From contig BLLK01000020.1 of assembly GCA_021927905.1 (NCBI GenBank), forward strand, positions 1,922,001 to 1,986,000: a DNA stretch of 64,000 bases. Reading direction: 5' to 3'. This DNA comes from Chaetoceros tenuissimus (taxonomy: Eukaryota > Bacillariophyta > Thalassiosirophyceae > Chaetocerotales > Chaetocerotaceae). This document shows positions 39,445 through 51,273 of this stretch, piece by piece (position 1 is the first letter of the stretch; every line of letters starts with the position of its first letter). The notes below the pieces were generated by a model. That model had not been told where the DNA came from, made no database searches, and worked only from the letters and a program-made list of their open reading frames with translations. A program made the translations under genes and the position numbers.

Positions 39445-41244
39445 TCAACGTAATTCTTCAACCACTTTTGCCCAGCTTTTTTCACTTCTAGCAATGAAGT
39501 TGAGAGGGACCATATTGGGTTCATCCCCAATCTGTAGATTGTTCTTTACCACATCAATTGATCTGCATTTAATCGATTTGAGTGAGAAGGTTAGAGTTTG
39601 AGGGTGCCTGACTACCCATGATCTGATCTCTTCGACTGTGAGACCCAACCCACCAATATATAATTCAATATTTTCATTATGCTTAGTCACAGATCTATCT
39701 CGGCGGAGAAATTCAATCTTTGGCTTAATATTGCGTTCCAAATTCAGAGAAAGGATCTGTGGCCTTTTAACCATGATATATCGAAGTTGTTCTTGACTAA
39801 AGCCAAGTGTTTCACGGAAGTACTCAAACTTTGGTTCCATATTATTTTCGATAGAGAGAGTCAATATATCTGGTGTTGTTGCAATTATTTGAGCTAGAAG
39901 TCTCTTCTTGTCAGATGCAGTGAGATTATCTACGTTGTCTTGAGATGGAAGTAAAATCTTGACATCTTCCTTCTCGGCTTTGTCAGTATTTTCATCTATT
40001 GATAGCTCTAAGCCGAGCTGGGAACGTAAAAAATTAACTTTACGAACAAGTGTACGGTCGACATTTGCTTCTAACAGGCTACCACCTCTTCTGTACATGA
40101 CTTTTCCGAATTCCAATTCTTTTAAACCGATCTCGTCAAAAAAGAAATCAACGGTGGGTTTTAAATTGCGTTCTAACGATGAACTCAGTATTTTAGGATG
40201 GCCCATAATCAATGTTTTTAGTCGGGAAACGATTACGTCTTCTGATGTCATGCCATTTTCTGCCAATTCTTTGTTGGTTTTCAGAGTTACAGTAGAAACA
40301 CCCTTTCGTTCTACTAAGCCTAAGCAAGTACCAACTAATCCTTGCTTCAAGAACAGAATTGTAGGCAAAATATTATCTTCTGCGTTGTAGGTGAGTAACA
40401 AGCTCTCTTTTTGGAGAAGTTGTCTCAAGTCAGCTTTGTCGATTCCTAGTTCTTGCTCAAATATTTCAATCAAACGCTTCACATTATCAGCATTAGTTCT
40501 CAACATTCTTGGATCTTTAGTGGCCATTTTCTTAACCTCTTTGGTAGATAATCCCAAATCGTGCTTGTAAACTTGAATTCTCTTTCGTAGTTCACTTCGA
40601 TTATAAGATAAGATAGCTGGTAAAAAGTGTTTTTGAATGTTGAACACTTGTGATGATGTTAGATCTAGTTCTTGTTGTAGAATATCCATAGTATTGCTAA
40701 GATTGTCTTCGTTATCGAGAAGAACAGTTTCCATCAATCTCGGATGGGAAGTTAACATCTTTCTGAGCGCAGATGGTTTCAGGTTCACATCGTTCAGCAA
40801 ATATTGAAGCTTGGATGTCAAATCACCAGATGATGGAAGATGCGTGTAGAGCCTGGGATGTCGATTGAGTATTTCAATGGCCTCCGGCGATGGCAATTTT
40901 GCTACATTTTCTAAAGCGTGGAGTGCTTTATTTCTTCGTCTCATTACTTCTTCTGTACTCATCGCAGTTCTAAGAACGACAGGTTTATTTCCCTTCCGTC
41001 TTAATGTCGAAGGAGACACATCAATAGAATTTTTAGTGAGCGATCCATTATACACTTCCTTCTTTTTGCCTATTGCTGCTTTCCCAAAAGCTGACGATGC
41101 AAAGAGTACTGTATCTTTCCTCTGCACCTTAGATATGGAAATCTTTCCTAAAGAAGAAAATTTCGAAGCATCATGTACAAAAGCGTCAGATGGACTAAGA
41201 TTATGGAAGAAGATGCCACCACATGCAGCAATCAAAAATCTCAT
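39445..41244 (-). CDS. Plastid mTERF-family protein
   Basis: A 599-residue helical-repeat nucleic-acid-binding protein. Repeats of the mTERF type are clear: LNRHPRLYTHLPS, LTSHPRLMETV, ATKDPRMLRTN, IMGHPKILSSSLE, IATTPDILTLSIE, MVKRPQILSLNLERN and VVRHPQTLTFSLK, each with the Pro-containing turn about 35 residues apart. The N-terminus MRFLIAACGGIFFHNLSPSDAFVHD has a signal peptide with Phe at the cleavage point, so it is probably imported into the plastid. mTERF proteins act in organelle transcription termination, splicing and ribosome assembly. Target unknown. It overlaps no neighbour and diverges from the SAH hydrolase gene over 360 bp. Confidence 0.85.
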   Translation of the reverse strand: MRFLIAACGGIFFHNLSPSDAFVHDASKFSSLGKISISKVQRKDTVLFASSAFGKAAIGKKKEVYNGSLTKNSIDVSPSTLRRKGNKPVVLRTAMSTEEVMRRRNKALHALENVAKLPSPEAIEILNRHPRLYTHLPSSGDLTSKLQYLLNDVNLKPSALRKMLTSHPRLMETVLLDNEDNLSNTMDILQQELDLTSSQVFNIQKHFLPAILSYNRSELRKRIQVYKHDLGLSTKEVKKMATKDPRMLRTNADNVKRLIEIFEQELGIDKADLRQLLQKESLLLTYNAEDNILPTILFLKQGLVGTCLGLVERKGVSTVTLKTNKELAENGMTSEDVIVSRLKTLIMGHPKILSSSLERNLKPTVDFFFDEIGLKELEFGKVMYRRGGSLLEANVDRTLVRKVNFLRSQLGLELSIDENTDKAEKEDVKILLPSQDNVDNLTASDKKRLLAQIIATTPDILTLSIENNMEPKFEYFRETLGFSQEQLRYIMVKRPQILSLNLERNIKPKIEFLRRDRSVTKHNENIELYIGGLGLTVEEIRSWVVRHPQTLTFSLKSIKCRSIDVVKNNLQIGDEPNMVPLNFIARSEKSWAKVVEELR

Positions 41245-41608
41245 GCCAAAATGTTCTCACTTCGAATAGAAAGACGATGAAGTATCAAGAAAGCGATGAA
41301 ATATTTGCTTTTTCAACTCCAAAAATAAAATAATGGTGATGGCTTGAAAAAGGTGAGATGACCATGATGATGTGTTTGTGTTCTTCTTCCAAAAGACACA
41401 CCCCCCCGAAGAAGAACCCGGAGAAAAAATATTTAGGAAAGAAAGGGAAGTAAAGAAAGATTGTAGTGTTAAGAACGTGTCTAGGGGTGAATAAGCTTTC
41501 CTCCCCCCACCACTCATCGCTAGCTAGTCGTTGTAACCAAGCATTGATAGAAAAAATCCATTTCCATTTCAACACATAACTCAGATTAGAGTAATTAAGA
41601 ACAACATC
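41245..41608. promoter_or_regulatory. Divergent promoter region of mTERF and SAH hydrolase genes
   Basis: About 360 bp between head-to-head starts. It contains two C-rich runs on the plus strand (near 41400-41407 and 41503-41508), unusual in this AT-rich genome. No defined element was recognised. Confidence 0.3.
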
Positions 41609-43226
41609 ATGTCCACTGGAGATTACAAAGGTACGATTTTATAAGCATATGCTCAGATTGAATTGACAAAGAGGACGGAGTTTGGGGGATCTTGAACAGT
41701 CAATGAAAGAGATTTGACACATTATATCTCGGGTGAAATCGTCATTTTTCAGGAGAAAGAAAAGATTCTTTACTAATACAAATGTTATAACATCAATAGT
41801 TGCTGATATTTCCCTTGCTGACTACGGTCGCAAGGAGCTTGAAATCGCTGAGGTAGAGATGCCTGGACTTATGTCTCTTCGTAAGGAATTCGGTGATGCT
41901 AAGCCACTTGCTGGAGCACGTGTTTCTGGATCTCTTCACATGACCATCCAGACTGGAGTTCTTATCGAGACTCTTAAGGCACTTGGAGCAGATATCCGTT
42001 GGTGTTCCTGTAACATTTTCTCTACCCAGGATCATGCTGCTGCTGCAATTGCTCGTGATGAGTCTGCTGCTGTTTTCGCATGGAAGGGAGAATCCCTCGA
42101 GGAATATTGGGAGTGCACCCTTAATGCAGTAACTTGGCCAGAGGATGATGGAAAGGGAACTGGAATGGATATCATTGTTGATGATGGTGGAGATATGACC
42201 CTCCTCATCCACGAGGGAAAGAAGGCTGAGGATCTTTTCCTTAAGGACGGAACTCTTCCAGACCCAGATTCCACTGATAATGCTGAATTCAAGATTGTTC
42301 TTTCCATCATCAAGCGTGGACTTGAGGCTGGAGAGACCGACAAGTGGAACAAGATTGCTAAGCGTTGTATGGGAGTTTCCGAGGAGACCACCACTGGAGT
42401 ACACCGTCTTTACACCATGGAGAAGACTGGATCCCTTCTTTTCCCTGCTATCAACGTAAACGATTCTGTAACCAAGTCTAAATTCGATAACCTTTACGGA
42501 TGCAAGCACTCTCTTCCAGATGGAATCATGCGTGCTACTGATGTTATGATGGCTGGAAAGAAGGCTGTTATCTGTGGATACGGAGATGTTGGTAAGGGAT
42601 GTGCACACGCTATGCGCGCATGTGGATGTGTTGTATATGTTACAGAGATTGATCCAATCTGTGCTCTCCAAGCATGCATGGAGGGTTACACTGTAACTAC
42701 TCTCGAGGATGTTGTTGATACTGCTGATATTTTCATCACCACCACCGGAAACAAGGGAATTTTCATGACTGAAACTATGAAGAAGATGAAGAACAACGCA
42801 ATTGTTGGAAACATTGGTCACTTCGATAACGAGATTGATATGGATGGACTTATGAAGGTAACCAAGCGTATGAATATCAAGCCACAGGTAGACAAATTCA
42901 TTTTCGAGGATACTGGAAAGGGAATTATCATTCTTGCTGAGGGACGTCTTCTTAACCTTGGATGTGCTACTGGACATCCTTCCTTCGTTATGTCTTGTTC
43001 TTTCACCAACCAGGCTCTTGCACAGATCGAGCTTTGGACCGAGAAGGACTCTGGAAAGTACGAGTCTGGAAAGGTTTACGTACTTCCTAAGATCCTTGAC
43101 GAGAAGGTTGCTCGTCTTCACCTTGACTCCCTTGGAGCTAAGCTTACTGTTCTTTCCAAGGAGCAATCCGATTATGTTGGAATCCCAATTGAGGGACCTT
43201 TCAAGCCAGATACCTACCGTTACTAA
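41609..43226 (+). CDS. AHCY: S-adenosylhomocysteine hydrolase
   Basis: Reversibly splits SAH to adenosine and homocysteine, removing the product inhibitor of every SAM methyltransferase. A short first exon (MSTGDYK) and a 169-bp intron (41631-41799) join to [25 protein letters not shown], the normal N-terminus, so the upstream open frame beginning with GTG is not used. About 482 residues, of the longer plant-like type. The NAD-binding motif is [10 protein letters not shown], the substrate region [11 protein letters not shown], and the C-terminus ends KPDTYRY as in almost all family members. Third-position choice is strongly biased (GGA, CTT, AAG, TCC), unlike its neighbours, as expected for a highly expressed gene. 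Confidence 0.97.
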
Positions 43227-43759
43227 ATTTGTTCTTAATAATCTATTTTAATTCTGGGTTAATGTAACCAAATGACCTACTACTAGCCATGTCATCATCT
43301 AGCATATTCGATATATTTTTGAGTTCCAATTCTAACTTTCTCCAAAGATGATTAAGTCCCGCATGAATGGCCAAGGGGCTTTAACAACTATCTTGGTTTG
43401 GAGGATGTATGGGATAGTGATGTAAAACTCTCACTCAAAAGGAAGTGGTGCACCTCTCTCGATTTTGTTTTGATATTACATTTCATTACTGATCACAAAT
43501 TTATCAAAAACGTGTTTGTATACCGAGGAAAACTCATTTCTATAATCAGGAGCAAACTTTTTGTTGAGATAAATCGGTTTTATTCAATACGAAGTGAAGA
43601 TCTAGTCCGGTAGCACCCAACACATTCAAAACTAGTTTGAAACCACAACTTACACATAAAGAACCGAACCGTCATAAGGTGAGTGTGTTTGCGACTTTTT
43701 CTTCCATTCTTTGCCTTCGGAAGCATGCTAAGTATTATACCAACGTCTTTTTTGAAGAA
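43227..43759. other. SAH hydrolase 3' flank and HMG gene 5' UTR with likely intron
   Basis: No gene is visible. A GTGAGTGTG donor at 43680 and TTTTGAAG acceptor ending at 43757, just before the HMG start codon, probably bound a 5' UTR intron of about 78 bp. Confidence 0.45.
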
Positions 43760-45565
43760 ATGGATCATTACCACCAGCAACAGTATGGTCATGGGGGCTA
43801 CGATCAAAATCACGGAGGGCACGAAGAGTATGTGATTGGGACTACTACTGCAAATGGTGAAGAACCTGCCTACTATCAACAGTTTAATAACATGAGTGTA
43901 CCAGCACAAGCCGAAGAAATGATGCGGAATTCATATGACGTAAATACTCCCGTCCAAGGACGTCGCCATTCATCAAAAGATGAAATAGCTAATGAGGCAG
44001 CACATGCTATGCTTCATTTGGATGGCGCAAATAATCAAGGTAAGGACAAAGTCTGTATTTTCAGTACCACCTCTTGAACCATAGAGATTTTTGTCTTATC
44101 ATACCTGATGTTAAACTTGACAGGGCAACCTATGGAAGGTATGCATGGACACCCCCAAATTCAACCGTCTCCAGTCCATCATGCGCGTGAACAGAATACC
44201 TATGGGAAATATGAATATCAAATGCAGGGGCATCAACAAAAACCGTTTCACTTTCAGCAAGGTAATCAACAGTTTGAAAATAGTCACCAACAGGATTCAA
44301 TTCACAACCCACATCAGCATTTCTATATGGGAAATCAACAGTCTCAAATGAATACTTCTCATATGCAACAGCATCATCAGTATGTTCAGCCAGGACAACA
44401 CGCACAACAAAAGAATTTTGAAATTCAGCAAGCCCATCAAAGAGATCCGTATGGACATAATCCACCTCAATCTCAACTCCCACCACCTTCCCATCAACAT
44501 CAACATCATCATCATCATCCCCAACACTTACCTGGTAGTCAATTTGTTCTCCCTCCTCCTCGTATGGCACATGCACATGTTCAAACTATTCAACATCCAA
44601 ATCAGCTTTCTCCGTCTCAAAGTGGCAAAGCAAAAAAAAGAAAGAGACCAGCAGACATGCCAAAACGTCCTTTGAGTGCCTATAATATCTTCTTCAGCGA
44701 AGAACGCGTGAAAGTGTTGGCGTCACTTCCAGATCCGACTGAATCAAAAGAAGGAGAAGTGTCCCCTTCGAAAGTAGAGAATGGACAAGTTCAACCACAG
44801 GTATTCGCTAATGGAGTTGATAAAAAAGAAGAGACGTCCGGAGAGAATGCATCCAAGAATACATCCGACGGTCAACAAAACACTTCAGAAAAAGAAGAGG
44901 AAGTGAAAGTGAAGGCAGAAGAATCATTAGAAACTTCCAAGCGTCTTCTTGAGATTCGCAATTCAAAGAATAGGAAACGTAGACCTCACCGAAAGTCACA
45001 TGGGAAAATTGCTTTCAAGGATCTCGCAAAAGAAATTGGAAGGAGATGGAAAGCTTTGTCAGAAGATCAAAAGAAGCCATTCAACGAGCTCGCTGACAAA
45101 GATTTGCACAGATACAATGAACAGATGAAAGAATTCAATTCAAAGAAGAATCGCCAATATGCTATGGTAAGCTATCAGACTACACCTGGACCTCTGCCTC
45201 CACAGTTCCAACACACACCAGCGAATCCAAGCGGTGATAGATCTTTTGTTCAACCTACTCCCCAGGAACACTTCCCTCAACCTCCTGTAGAACACAATAC
45301 AAACATCGACGATCAACCAACAGATCATATGAAGGTGAACTCTCCTCTCGCGCATGATTATGTAGAAAATAATGTGCATCATGAATACGAACCACAAGTA
45401 ATAGAGCACCAACATATGGAGCAGCCGCATCCTCAGGGTCATAGTCATGAACATCACATTGATCAAATTTCACAGCACCATGCAAATGTTCCTGAAGAGG
45501 ACGATATGCCTCTTATGGATGATGGATTTATTCCGCACACAAATGATGATTCAACAGTTCCATAA
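43760..45565 (+). CDS. HMG-box protein with large insertion in the box
   Basis: About 573 residues in two exons; intron 44040-44123. The N-terminal 250 residues are rich in Gln, His and Pro. An HMG box starts at MPKRPLSAYNIFFSEERVKVLASLP and resumes after about 90 inserted residues at HGKIAFKDLAKEIGRRWKALSEDQKKPFNELADKDLHRY. The insert is Ser/Glu/Lys-rich and sits between helices 1 and 2 of the box. Basic patches flank it (KAKKRKRPAD and KNRKRRPHRK). The tail is again His/Gln/acidic. HMG boxes bend DNA in chromatin or transcription. The start is the ATG at 43760, since the longer frame begins with TTG. Specific versus structural DNA binding cannot be told from sequence. Confidence 0.8.
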
Positions 45566-46267
45566 GAGATGGATTTCTTCGGAGATTACTCGTAAATACC
45601 ACTTATAAAATTCATCAGGTAAACAAGTTATCTGAAAATTCATACATTCATAGAATTCATTTTGGATTATTTCCTTATATTTGCGTGCACTTTCAATTGG
45701 CAGTAATTATTTTACTATTGAAATTTCATCGCCAACCATCCCCAAATTTACATTCTTCCTGTGCAAGCGATAGGTATTTTTGTCTGCTTCGACGAATGGA
45801 AAGTCATACCTCGTATGATACACAGAAATTCATTGGAAGTACTTACGTACTGTTGTACCTACGTACTGTTGTCTGTAGGACTTGGAAGAGAACCGATCAG
45901 CCTCGTTTACTCGTGCCTACAATTGAGCGAGAAAAGCTAATGTGCGTATGTAGCAGTATGCGTAGTGCTTGTATTGTGGGAAAGTAGGAAAAGTTCAACT
46001 ACTGTGCACTGTGCCCTTCAGTCTTGAAAATACATGCAATACAAATACAGAGCGACACGAGATAATAAAAAACCGAAGACGAATAAACTAGAGAAAAACC
46101 TACCGAAGCTTATTTTCTCTTACTGTCAAAATTTATTCAGTAAAACATACATCTTCATTTTTGTAGAAATTAATTTCACAAACTACAAACAATCAAATAG
46201 GAAACGTTGTCAATAGAGCTTGTTTGCGTTTGGACAACCAAATGTTCTGCAATCCTCAAAATAAAAA
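45566..46267. other. Intergenic region with a 13-bp direct repeat
   Basis: About 700 bp between two plus-strand genes. TACGTACTGTTGT occurs at 45844-45856 and 45860-45872. Frames in the region show no family features. Probably the 3' UTR of the HMG gene and the promoter of the PPP4R2 gene. Confidence 0.4.
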
Positions 46268-49200
46268 ATGAATTCAGATAGAACAACACGATTAGCCATT
46301 CATTCTGAAAGTATGGATAGTGAAAATACACTTGTCACAGACTCGAGTTCTTCGACGTCTACATCCTCTAGTAATGAAACTAGGGTACACAAAAACACTT
46401 CATCAAACATGAACATTAATACTTCTCAAATTGACATGAATAATATTGGTATGAACATAAATGGGGACGACTCGGTGAGCGAAGGAGAGGTAATGGATGA
46501 AGATGTAGATATGAGCAATGATCCAGACGAAGCTAGTATAGGAACTGATTCAGATGCTGGTAGCACTGGGGGTAGAGCACAAAATGACTACAATGAAGTT
46601 ACGAGGGAAAGCAGTTCCAACATCAAAGAGTCAGAGGGTAGTACTGGGGAATCATCGGATTCCAGTAATAACGATAGTGAACACGAACATCAAAATCCAA
46701 GTGCACATTCACATCACGAAGCTAACGCAAACGGACATCTTGTACATGGTAGCCAACAGACCACCGCACGAACCGCTAGTCCGAATGTAAGCTTTAGTAT
46801 GTCAAACAATTCCAGCACGACAAATTCAAACTCTTCTTCACCGGGATTGATACAACAGCAACATTCAGGAGGTGCCTCGTCAAACCACTCCGTATCAAAT
46901 CAAACTACCGGGACCAATAATAGTGGAGGAGTAGCATCTTTAACAACGGCGACATTTCAGCAGCAGTCTTTTTCACTTCCTCCAGAACTCAAGAAAATTC
47001 TTTATGAAGTCGCAAGAACTGGTAAATGCACATCATTGCCGTGGACTGCATCGGGTATCAGCTCATTCAACGCAAAACGCTCCGCAAAATATAGAAGAGC
47101 AGCCAAGAAAAAGCACAGACATGACAAACTTATAGCAAAGGAGTTGATGAAAGCTGCAGCAGCACATATCAGCACTGCAGGAGGTAGTCCTGCTCAACAT
47201 TCAATGGTGAAATGGGATAGCAACAGTAATATGGATGACAACTCAAGTGTCAAGTCAAACACCTCGAAAGTATCAAATGCTTCAAAACTTTCAAATACTT
47301 CCAGGATCGAAAAAAAGGTTGTAATTGAAGCAGCGCACGTTGAACATGTGGACCCTTCACCTTCCAAAGAATCATCAATTTTAGGTGGAAGCGGTGGAGG
47401 AAGTGGTAGTGGAAGCAATGCTCCAAGCCATGCAGATAGTAGCTCTGTTGTCGAGACAGGAAGTCTTGCAAGTCAGAGTTCGAAGCGGAGTGTTGATTTA
47501 TCAATTGGAAAATGGAGTATTCAAGCAGAATTGAAAAGGAAGAAGGTGTACAGGGACCAGAGTTACGCTAGTAGTTGTAGTGAAAGTGTCAGTAGTGCTG
47601 GTGGAGGATCAACAATAAGTCTCCCGTCATCTTCAGCATCAATGGGACCTCTCTGTCTTTCGTTGCCTTTCAGAACCCTACGTGGTGCATTAAGGCTTGC
47701 TGTGGCACTTGTACTTGAATATTCTTACAAACATAGGGGTGGATACAAACTTTCACCAGCTGAGAAGAGAAGATTTGAAGTTTTACAACTTGCTAATGCC
47801 AGCCGCGGCAAGGATCGCAGTGCTACATTCCATCCAAGTCAAACTGATGTTGCATTCATGGAAAGACGAATGCGACTTCTCAAAATGTTAGGAGGTGGTA
47901 AAAGTGCAAGATCTGTTGCAAGTCGAGTATTGTCGGGGAACGCGTCAGATGGTGGTTTTACAAGTGATACAAGTTTCGATAGTGCTGTCAGGAGAAAAAC
48001 TATGGACGAATTTTCGCAAACAAATCATTACGGTCCGCCATTCACCATTCAACGAGTAGCTGAAGTCCTTTTGATGCCAGAGAGAGTAAGTGCATGAAGT
48101 TTACACAGTACTACCACATGAGATAGCTATTATATTTCAACAATTTTTCTTACCTTTCTACATTTCCTTTCAGTACTATGTCCAAACACATAAACTTTGC
48201 AATGCATTGGAAAAGCTACTTCTTGTGACATCTCCTTCAACTGCTTTTGGTGGAGTAACCGGTGGAGACACTTCTCAAAATCGAAGCGAGCAGAGAGAAA
48301 TTGCAGCACTCGCGGATAAGAAGGAAAGAGATGAATCTGAACAACGACAGAGAAGTCGCAGACTGAAGCGAAGAATATCTTCATCGTCTTCGGACGGATG
48401 CAATGATCCTATTATTCAAATGAATGTCAGTGTAGAAACCCCTGAGACCAAAAGGCTGTTGGCAAATACTGGTCAGGTGTTCCCGATATCAGCCGAAGCC
48501 ATTAATGCTGCTGCTGGTAATATTACTAGCGAGCAAATTCGGCGTCTCACGCCTAATCCTCTTATTGGTGATAATCGAATGCTTAGTGTCATGGCTGGAG
48601 ATGTGCCTCCTGTTTCGATGAATATGGTCGATGGTTCCTTTCAGCAATCAATCAGTGTCCAAAACTCACCTATACAATCTCTTGGAGTTGCAAGGGGTGT
48701 CACAGATGACGCATTACGTGCACTCCAAAGTAATATGAGCTCGCCAGGATCTTCAGTTCTTCACCGCCCTCCATCACCATCACTCTACTCTAGTCAGATG
48801 AATCAATTAATAAACACTCATCAGGCAGGAGTACTACAAGGCCACCACAGTGGTGTTCTAGATCCGAATCCAAACCCAAACCCAAATCAAATGGAAATTG
48901 TAATTTCGGAGAACACAGCCGCATCACCGGTGCAATCTGGAGTCGCGCCGTCAGATGTTGGATATTTGGATCAAGTTGAGGTAGGAAGATCATCTGCGTC
49001 AAACTCGGATATTGACTCGGAATCCGACGATATATCATTTGATGATTCTGCTTCAGATAGAAGCGATGGGTCTGATTTTGATCCAGGGAATAATCCTAGT
49101 GAACCCTTCACTGCAGCACGTGTAATGGCTCTAAACCGTATGCAGCAGCAGCATAGAAGAGAACAGTATTTGCAAGATCGTGCTTTACGTCAAGTTGCAT

Positions 49201-49310
49201 CATTCCAACCTCCTCCAGATTCTGAATACCAAAGTGGTGATAGTGTAGATTCAACAATGGCTGAAGATTCATGTGGCAGCGACTCATCTTCATCTGATTT
49301 CACTGATTAA
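46268..49310 (+). CDS. PPP4R2: Protein phosphatase 4 regulatory subunit 2
   Basis: About 984 residues in two exons; intron 48086-48173 joins LLMPER to YYVQTHKLCNALEKLLLVTS. PPP4R2 binds the PP4 catalytic subunit and directs it to chromatin and DNA-damage substrates. The conserved core is split: LPPELKKILYEVARTGKCTSLPW near residue 240 and, 300 residues later, GPPFTIQRVAEVLLMPERYYVQTHKL with EKLLLVTS. The rest is disordered, Ser/Asn/Gly-rich before the core and Ser/Asp-rich after it. An additional block between the two halves (LCLSLPFRTLRGALRLAVALVLEYS) is well structured and may be lineage-specific. Start ATG at 46268. Much longer than the human protein (about 417). Confidence 0.75.
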
Positions 49311-49663
49311 TGATTCATAATCAAAATTAGTATAAGTTAGAGTTCTGCTTAAAATTATATGTTTTCAAAATTAAAGTCGCATAGACAAGTGTTTCGGTCT
49401 ATTTCTTGCCTTTTGTGCTCTCATCCTCTTTGAGAATCTAAATGAAATAACAATAAACGTAATTTGAAATTTGAGTGTAGGATGCTTCAATTTCATTCCG
49501 GTTTCAGTTGCGCCTCCATCAATTTCAACACTTCCCAAGGTCCTCTACCTTTTGACAAGGATCGATTCTATTCGCCTAAATATGACCTGCAAGCTTTCCA
49601 GCAAAAATGAAGGGAAAGATGTACTACTTGGGCGTATACTCATGATTTCAAAGAGAAAATGAC
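49311..49663. other. Convergent 3' flanks
   Basis: About 350 bp between two convergent genes. No gene or repeat recognised. Confidence 0.4.
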
Positions 49664-50263
49664 TTATTCAATATCATCATATCCAAGTATAGTCAGTTCC
49701 CCATCTATTTTGATGACATTATTCATGATTTCCCGTGAATTATTGTTGGGTTCCTTCATATTTTTCAATTTTTTATGTAGCCTTTCTGTTTCCTCACTGC
49801 TGTTGTCCCAAAGTGATACCTTCCTCTTGTTTGTGGTATCAACATTAATTCTGGGTTGGATTTTCGCGTTTTTCACTTGAATTCTCCATTGGTTACCGAG
49901 TCTATTGAAGTACTTTATTTCGCCTGAAAGTAGGGCAGGTGGAGCTTCAGTATCTTCACTTTTCTTAGTTTTCTGATCGCCCTCCTCTTCAACGGGGCCA
50001 AATGCGTCTGCCATGCACTTCCCAAACTTGTCGAGGATAATGAATCTGAATTCATTATCAATCTGTAGGCCGTCGAAGCAATCATTTGTACCATTGTTTG
50101 TGTCTTTTCTATCCTTTTCTTCTTGTATTATTTCGTCGAAAGCATCATCAAGGCTCCTAGCTAGAGGATTTAATTTACCAACTTTAGAGAGAATTTTTTC
50201 ATTAACGCCAGGTGGCTTTTGATTCACAGGGTAAAAGGAGTTTTTGTCTTTTCGTTTTGGCAT
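49664..50263 (-). CDS. Hypothetical charged protein, probably nuclear
   Basis: A 199-residue protein from the ATG at 50261-50263; the longer frame begins with TTG. It opens with basic MPKRKDKNSF, has a helical acidic segment (ARSLDDAFDEIIQEEKDRKD), then LQIDNEFRFIILDKFGKCMADAFG, and a beta-rich block GEIKYFNRLGNQWRIQV. Near the end, NNVIKIDGELTILGYDDIE closes the protein. Not recognised. A nuclear location is suggested by the basic ends and lack of signal peptide. Confidence 0.55.
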   Translation of the reverse strand: MPKRKDKNSFYPVNQKPPGVNEKILSKVGKLNPLARSLDDAFDEIIQEEKDRKDTNNGTNDCFDGLQIDNEFRFIILDKFGKCMADAFGPVEEEGDQKTKKSEDTEAPPALLSGEIKYFNRLGNQWRIQVKNAKIQPRINVDTTNKRKVSLWDNSSEETERLHKKLKNMKEPNNNSREIMNNVIKIDGELTILGYDDIE

Positions 50264-50685
50264 TTTTCTGCCTGTACTTTTGTGCCGTGATGCCGTGATC
50301 TTGAAATTAGATCTATCTCTCTTCAATTTTGATTATGCGCATATTTTCACAGTATTTGATCAATTATTGTGTTATACGTATATTCTTTTCTGTGCTATTC
50401 CATGTACGTACAAAATCTTACATATGCATGATAGAAGAGTACGTCGTTTTTGTGGTATAGTACGACTCCCGGTATCTAGTATGGTCTGTACATACAGCGT
50501 GTAGCAAAAAGGGTATGGTACATGGTACCTTACAAACAAACAAAAGCAGAAAGTTATTGATTGATTAAAGTTTAAAGTATCTTGAGAAAAGGAACAGCTT
50601 TTTTATTCATAATTTAATAAGGAAATTTAAAATAAAAATAAAAAATGAATTTGAAACGGATCAGCCTATCAGCCTTTAATGATTT
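50264..50685. other. Intergenic region
   Basis: About 420 bp upstream of the hypothetical gene and downstream of the next. TACGTAC-like strings near 50403 are the only pattern seen. Confidence 0.4.
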
Positions 50686-51273
50686 TCATTCACTGCTGTA
50701 TGGTTCTTCTTCTGATAGTCTCTTCAGCTCTTCAAGAGTTGCTTTTACAGCTTCTTCTTTCTCGTATAAATCAGCCAACTGATGAAGAGCTTCGGCTTCT
50801 TCTCTAATTGCGCTAATCTCTGTATCATGGGCTTTGTGAGCATGGTCTTCCAAACTTTCTGAGCCATCGATGAATAAGCCACTTTTGTATTCTTCCCTTA
50901 AAAAGTCTTCTATGGCCTCTTCCTCTTTCATTGCCCATTGAAAGTTTTCGTGGGCTGCCTTTGCACGCTCAGTTTCTGCAAGCTCTTTAGTCTTGATGAA
51001 GTCTAAGGCTGTCTCAAGCATGTTCTCTACAAGCTTCTCTGTTGCTTCAGTTTCGTCACTTCCTTCTAACTGTTGTTGAACTAGAATGTCCTTCTCAGTT
51101 TTCTTTAGTTCTTCCCAAATGTGTGGCATTTCTTGCAAATGAGCTTCTGCATCACTTTCAGCTTTCTCGGATAAAAATGTTTGAAGAAGCACCCTCTTAT
51201 CCTGAAGAGGTACTACAAACGATACTGCGGATCGGGCAAAAAGAAGTAATAAGGTGAACTGCTTTTTCATCAT
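50686..51273 (-). CDS. Plastid-targeted helical protein, unknown function
   Basis: About 195 residues from the tandem ATGs at 51268-51273, giving MMKKQFTLLLLFARSAVSFVVP, a signal peptide with SAVSF at the cleavage site and thus probable plastid import. An upstream in-frame start at 51348 would bury the signal. The mature protein is almost entirely acidic amphipathic helix (Glu, Ala, Leu, Lys). No named family recognised. It may be a stromal or thylakoid-associated helical protein. Confidence 0.65.
   Translation of the reverse strand: MMKKQFTLLLLFARSAVSFVVPLQDKRVLLQTFLSEKAESDAEAHLQEMPHIWEELKKTEKDILVQQQLEGSDETEATEKLVENMLETALDFIKTKELAETERAKAAHENFQWAMKEEEAIEDFLREEYKSGLFIDGSESLEDHAHKAHDTEISAIREEAEALHQLADLYEKEEAVKATLEELKRLSEEEPYSSE

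Noticed and set aside
41793-43166. 457-codon open frame antisense to the SAH hydrolase gene
   Set aside because: It is a shadow of strong codon bias in the sense gene; composition is Ser/Leu-rich with no domain.
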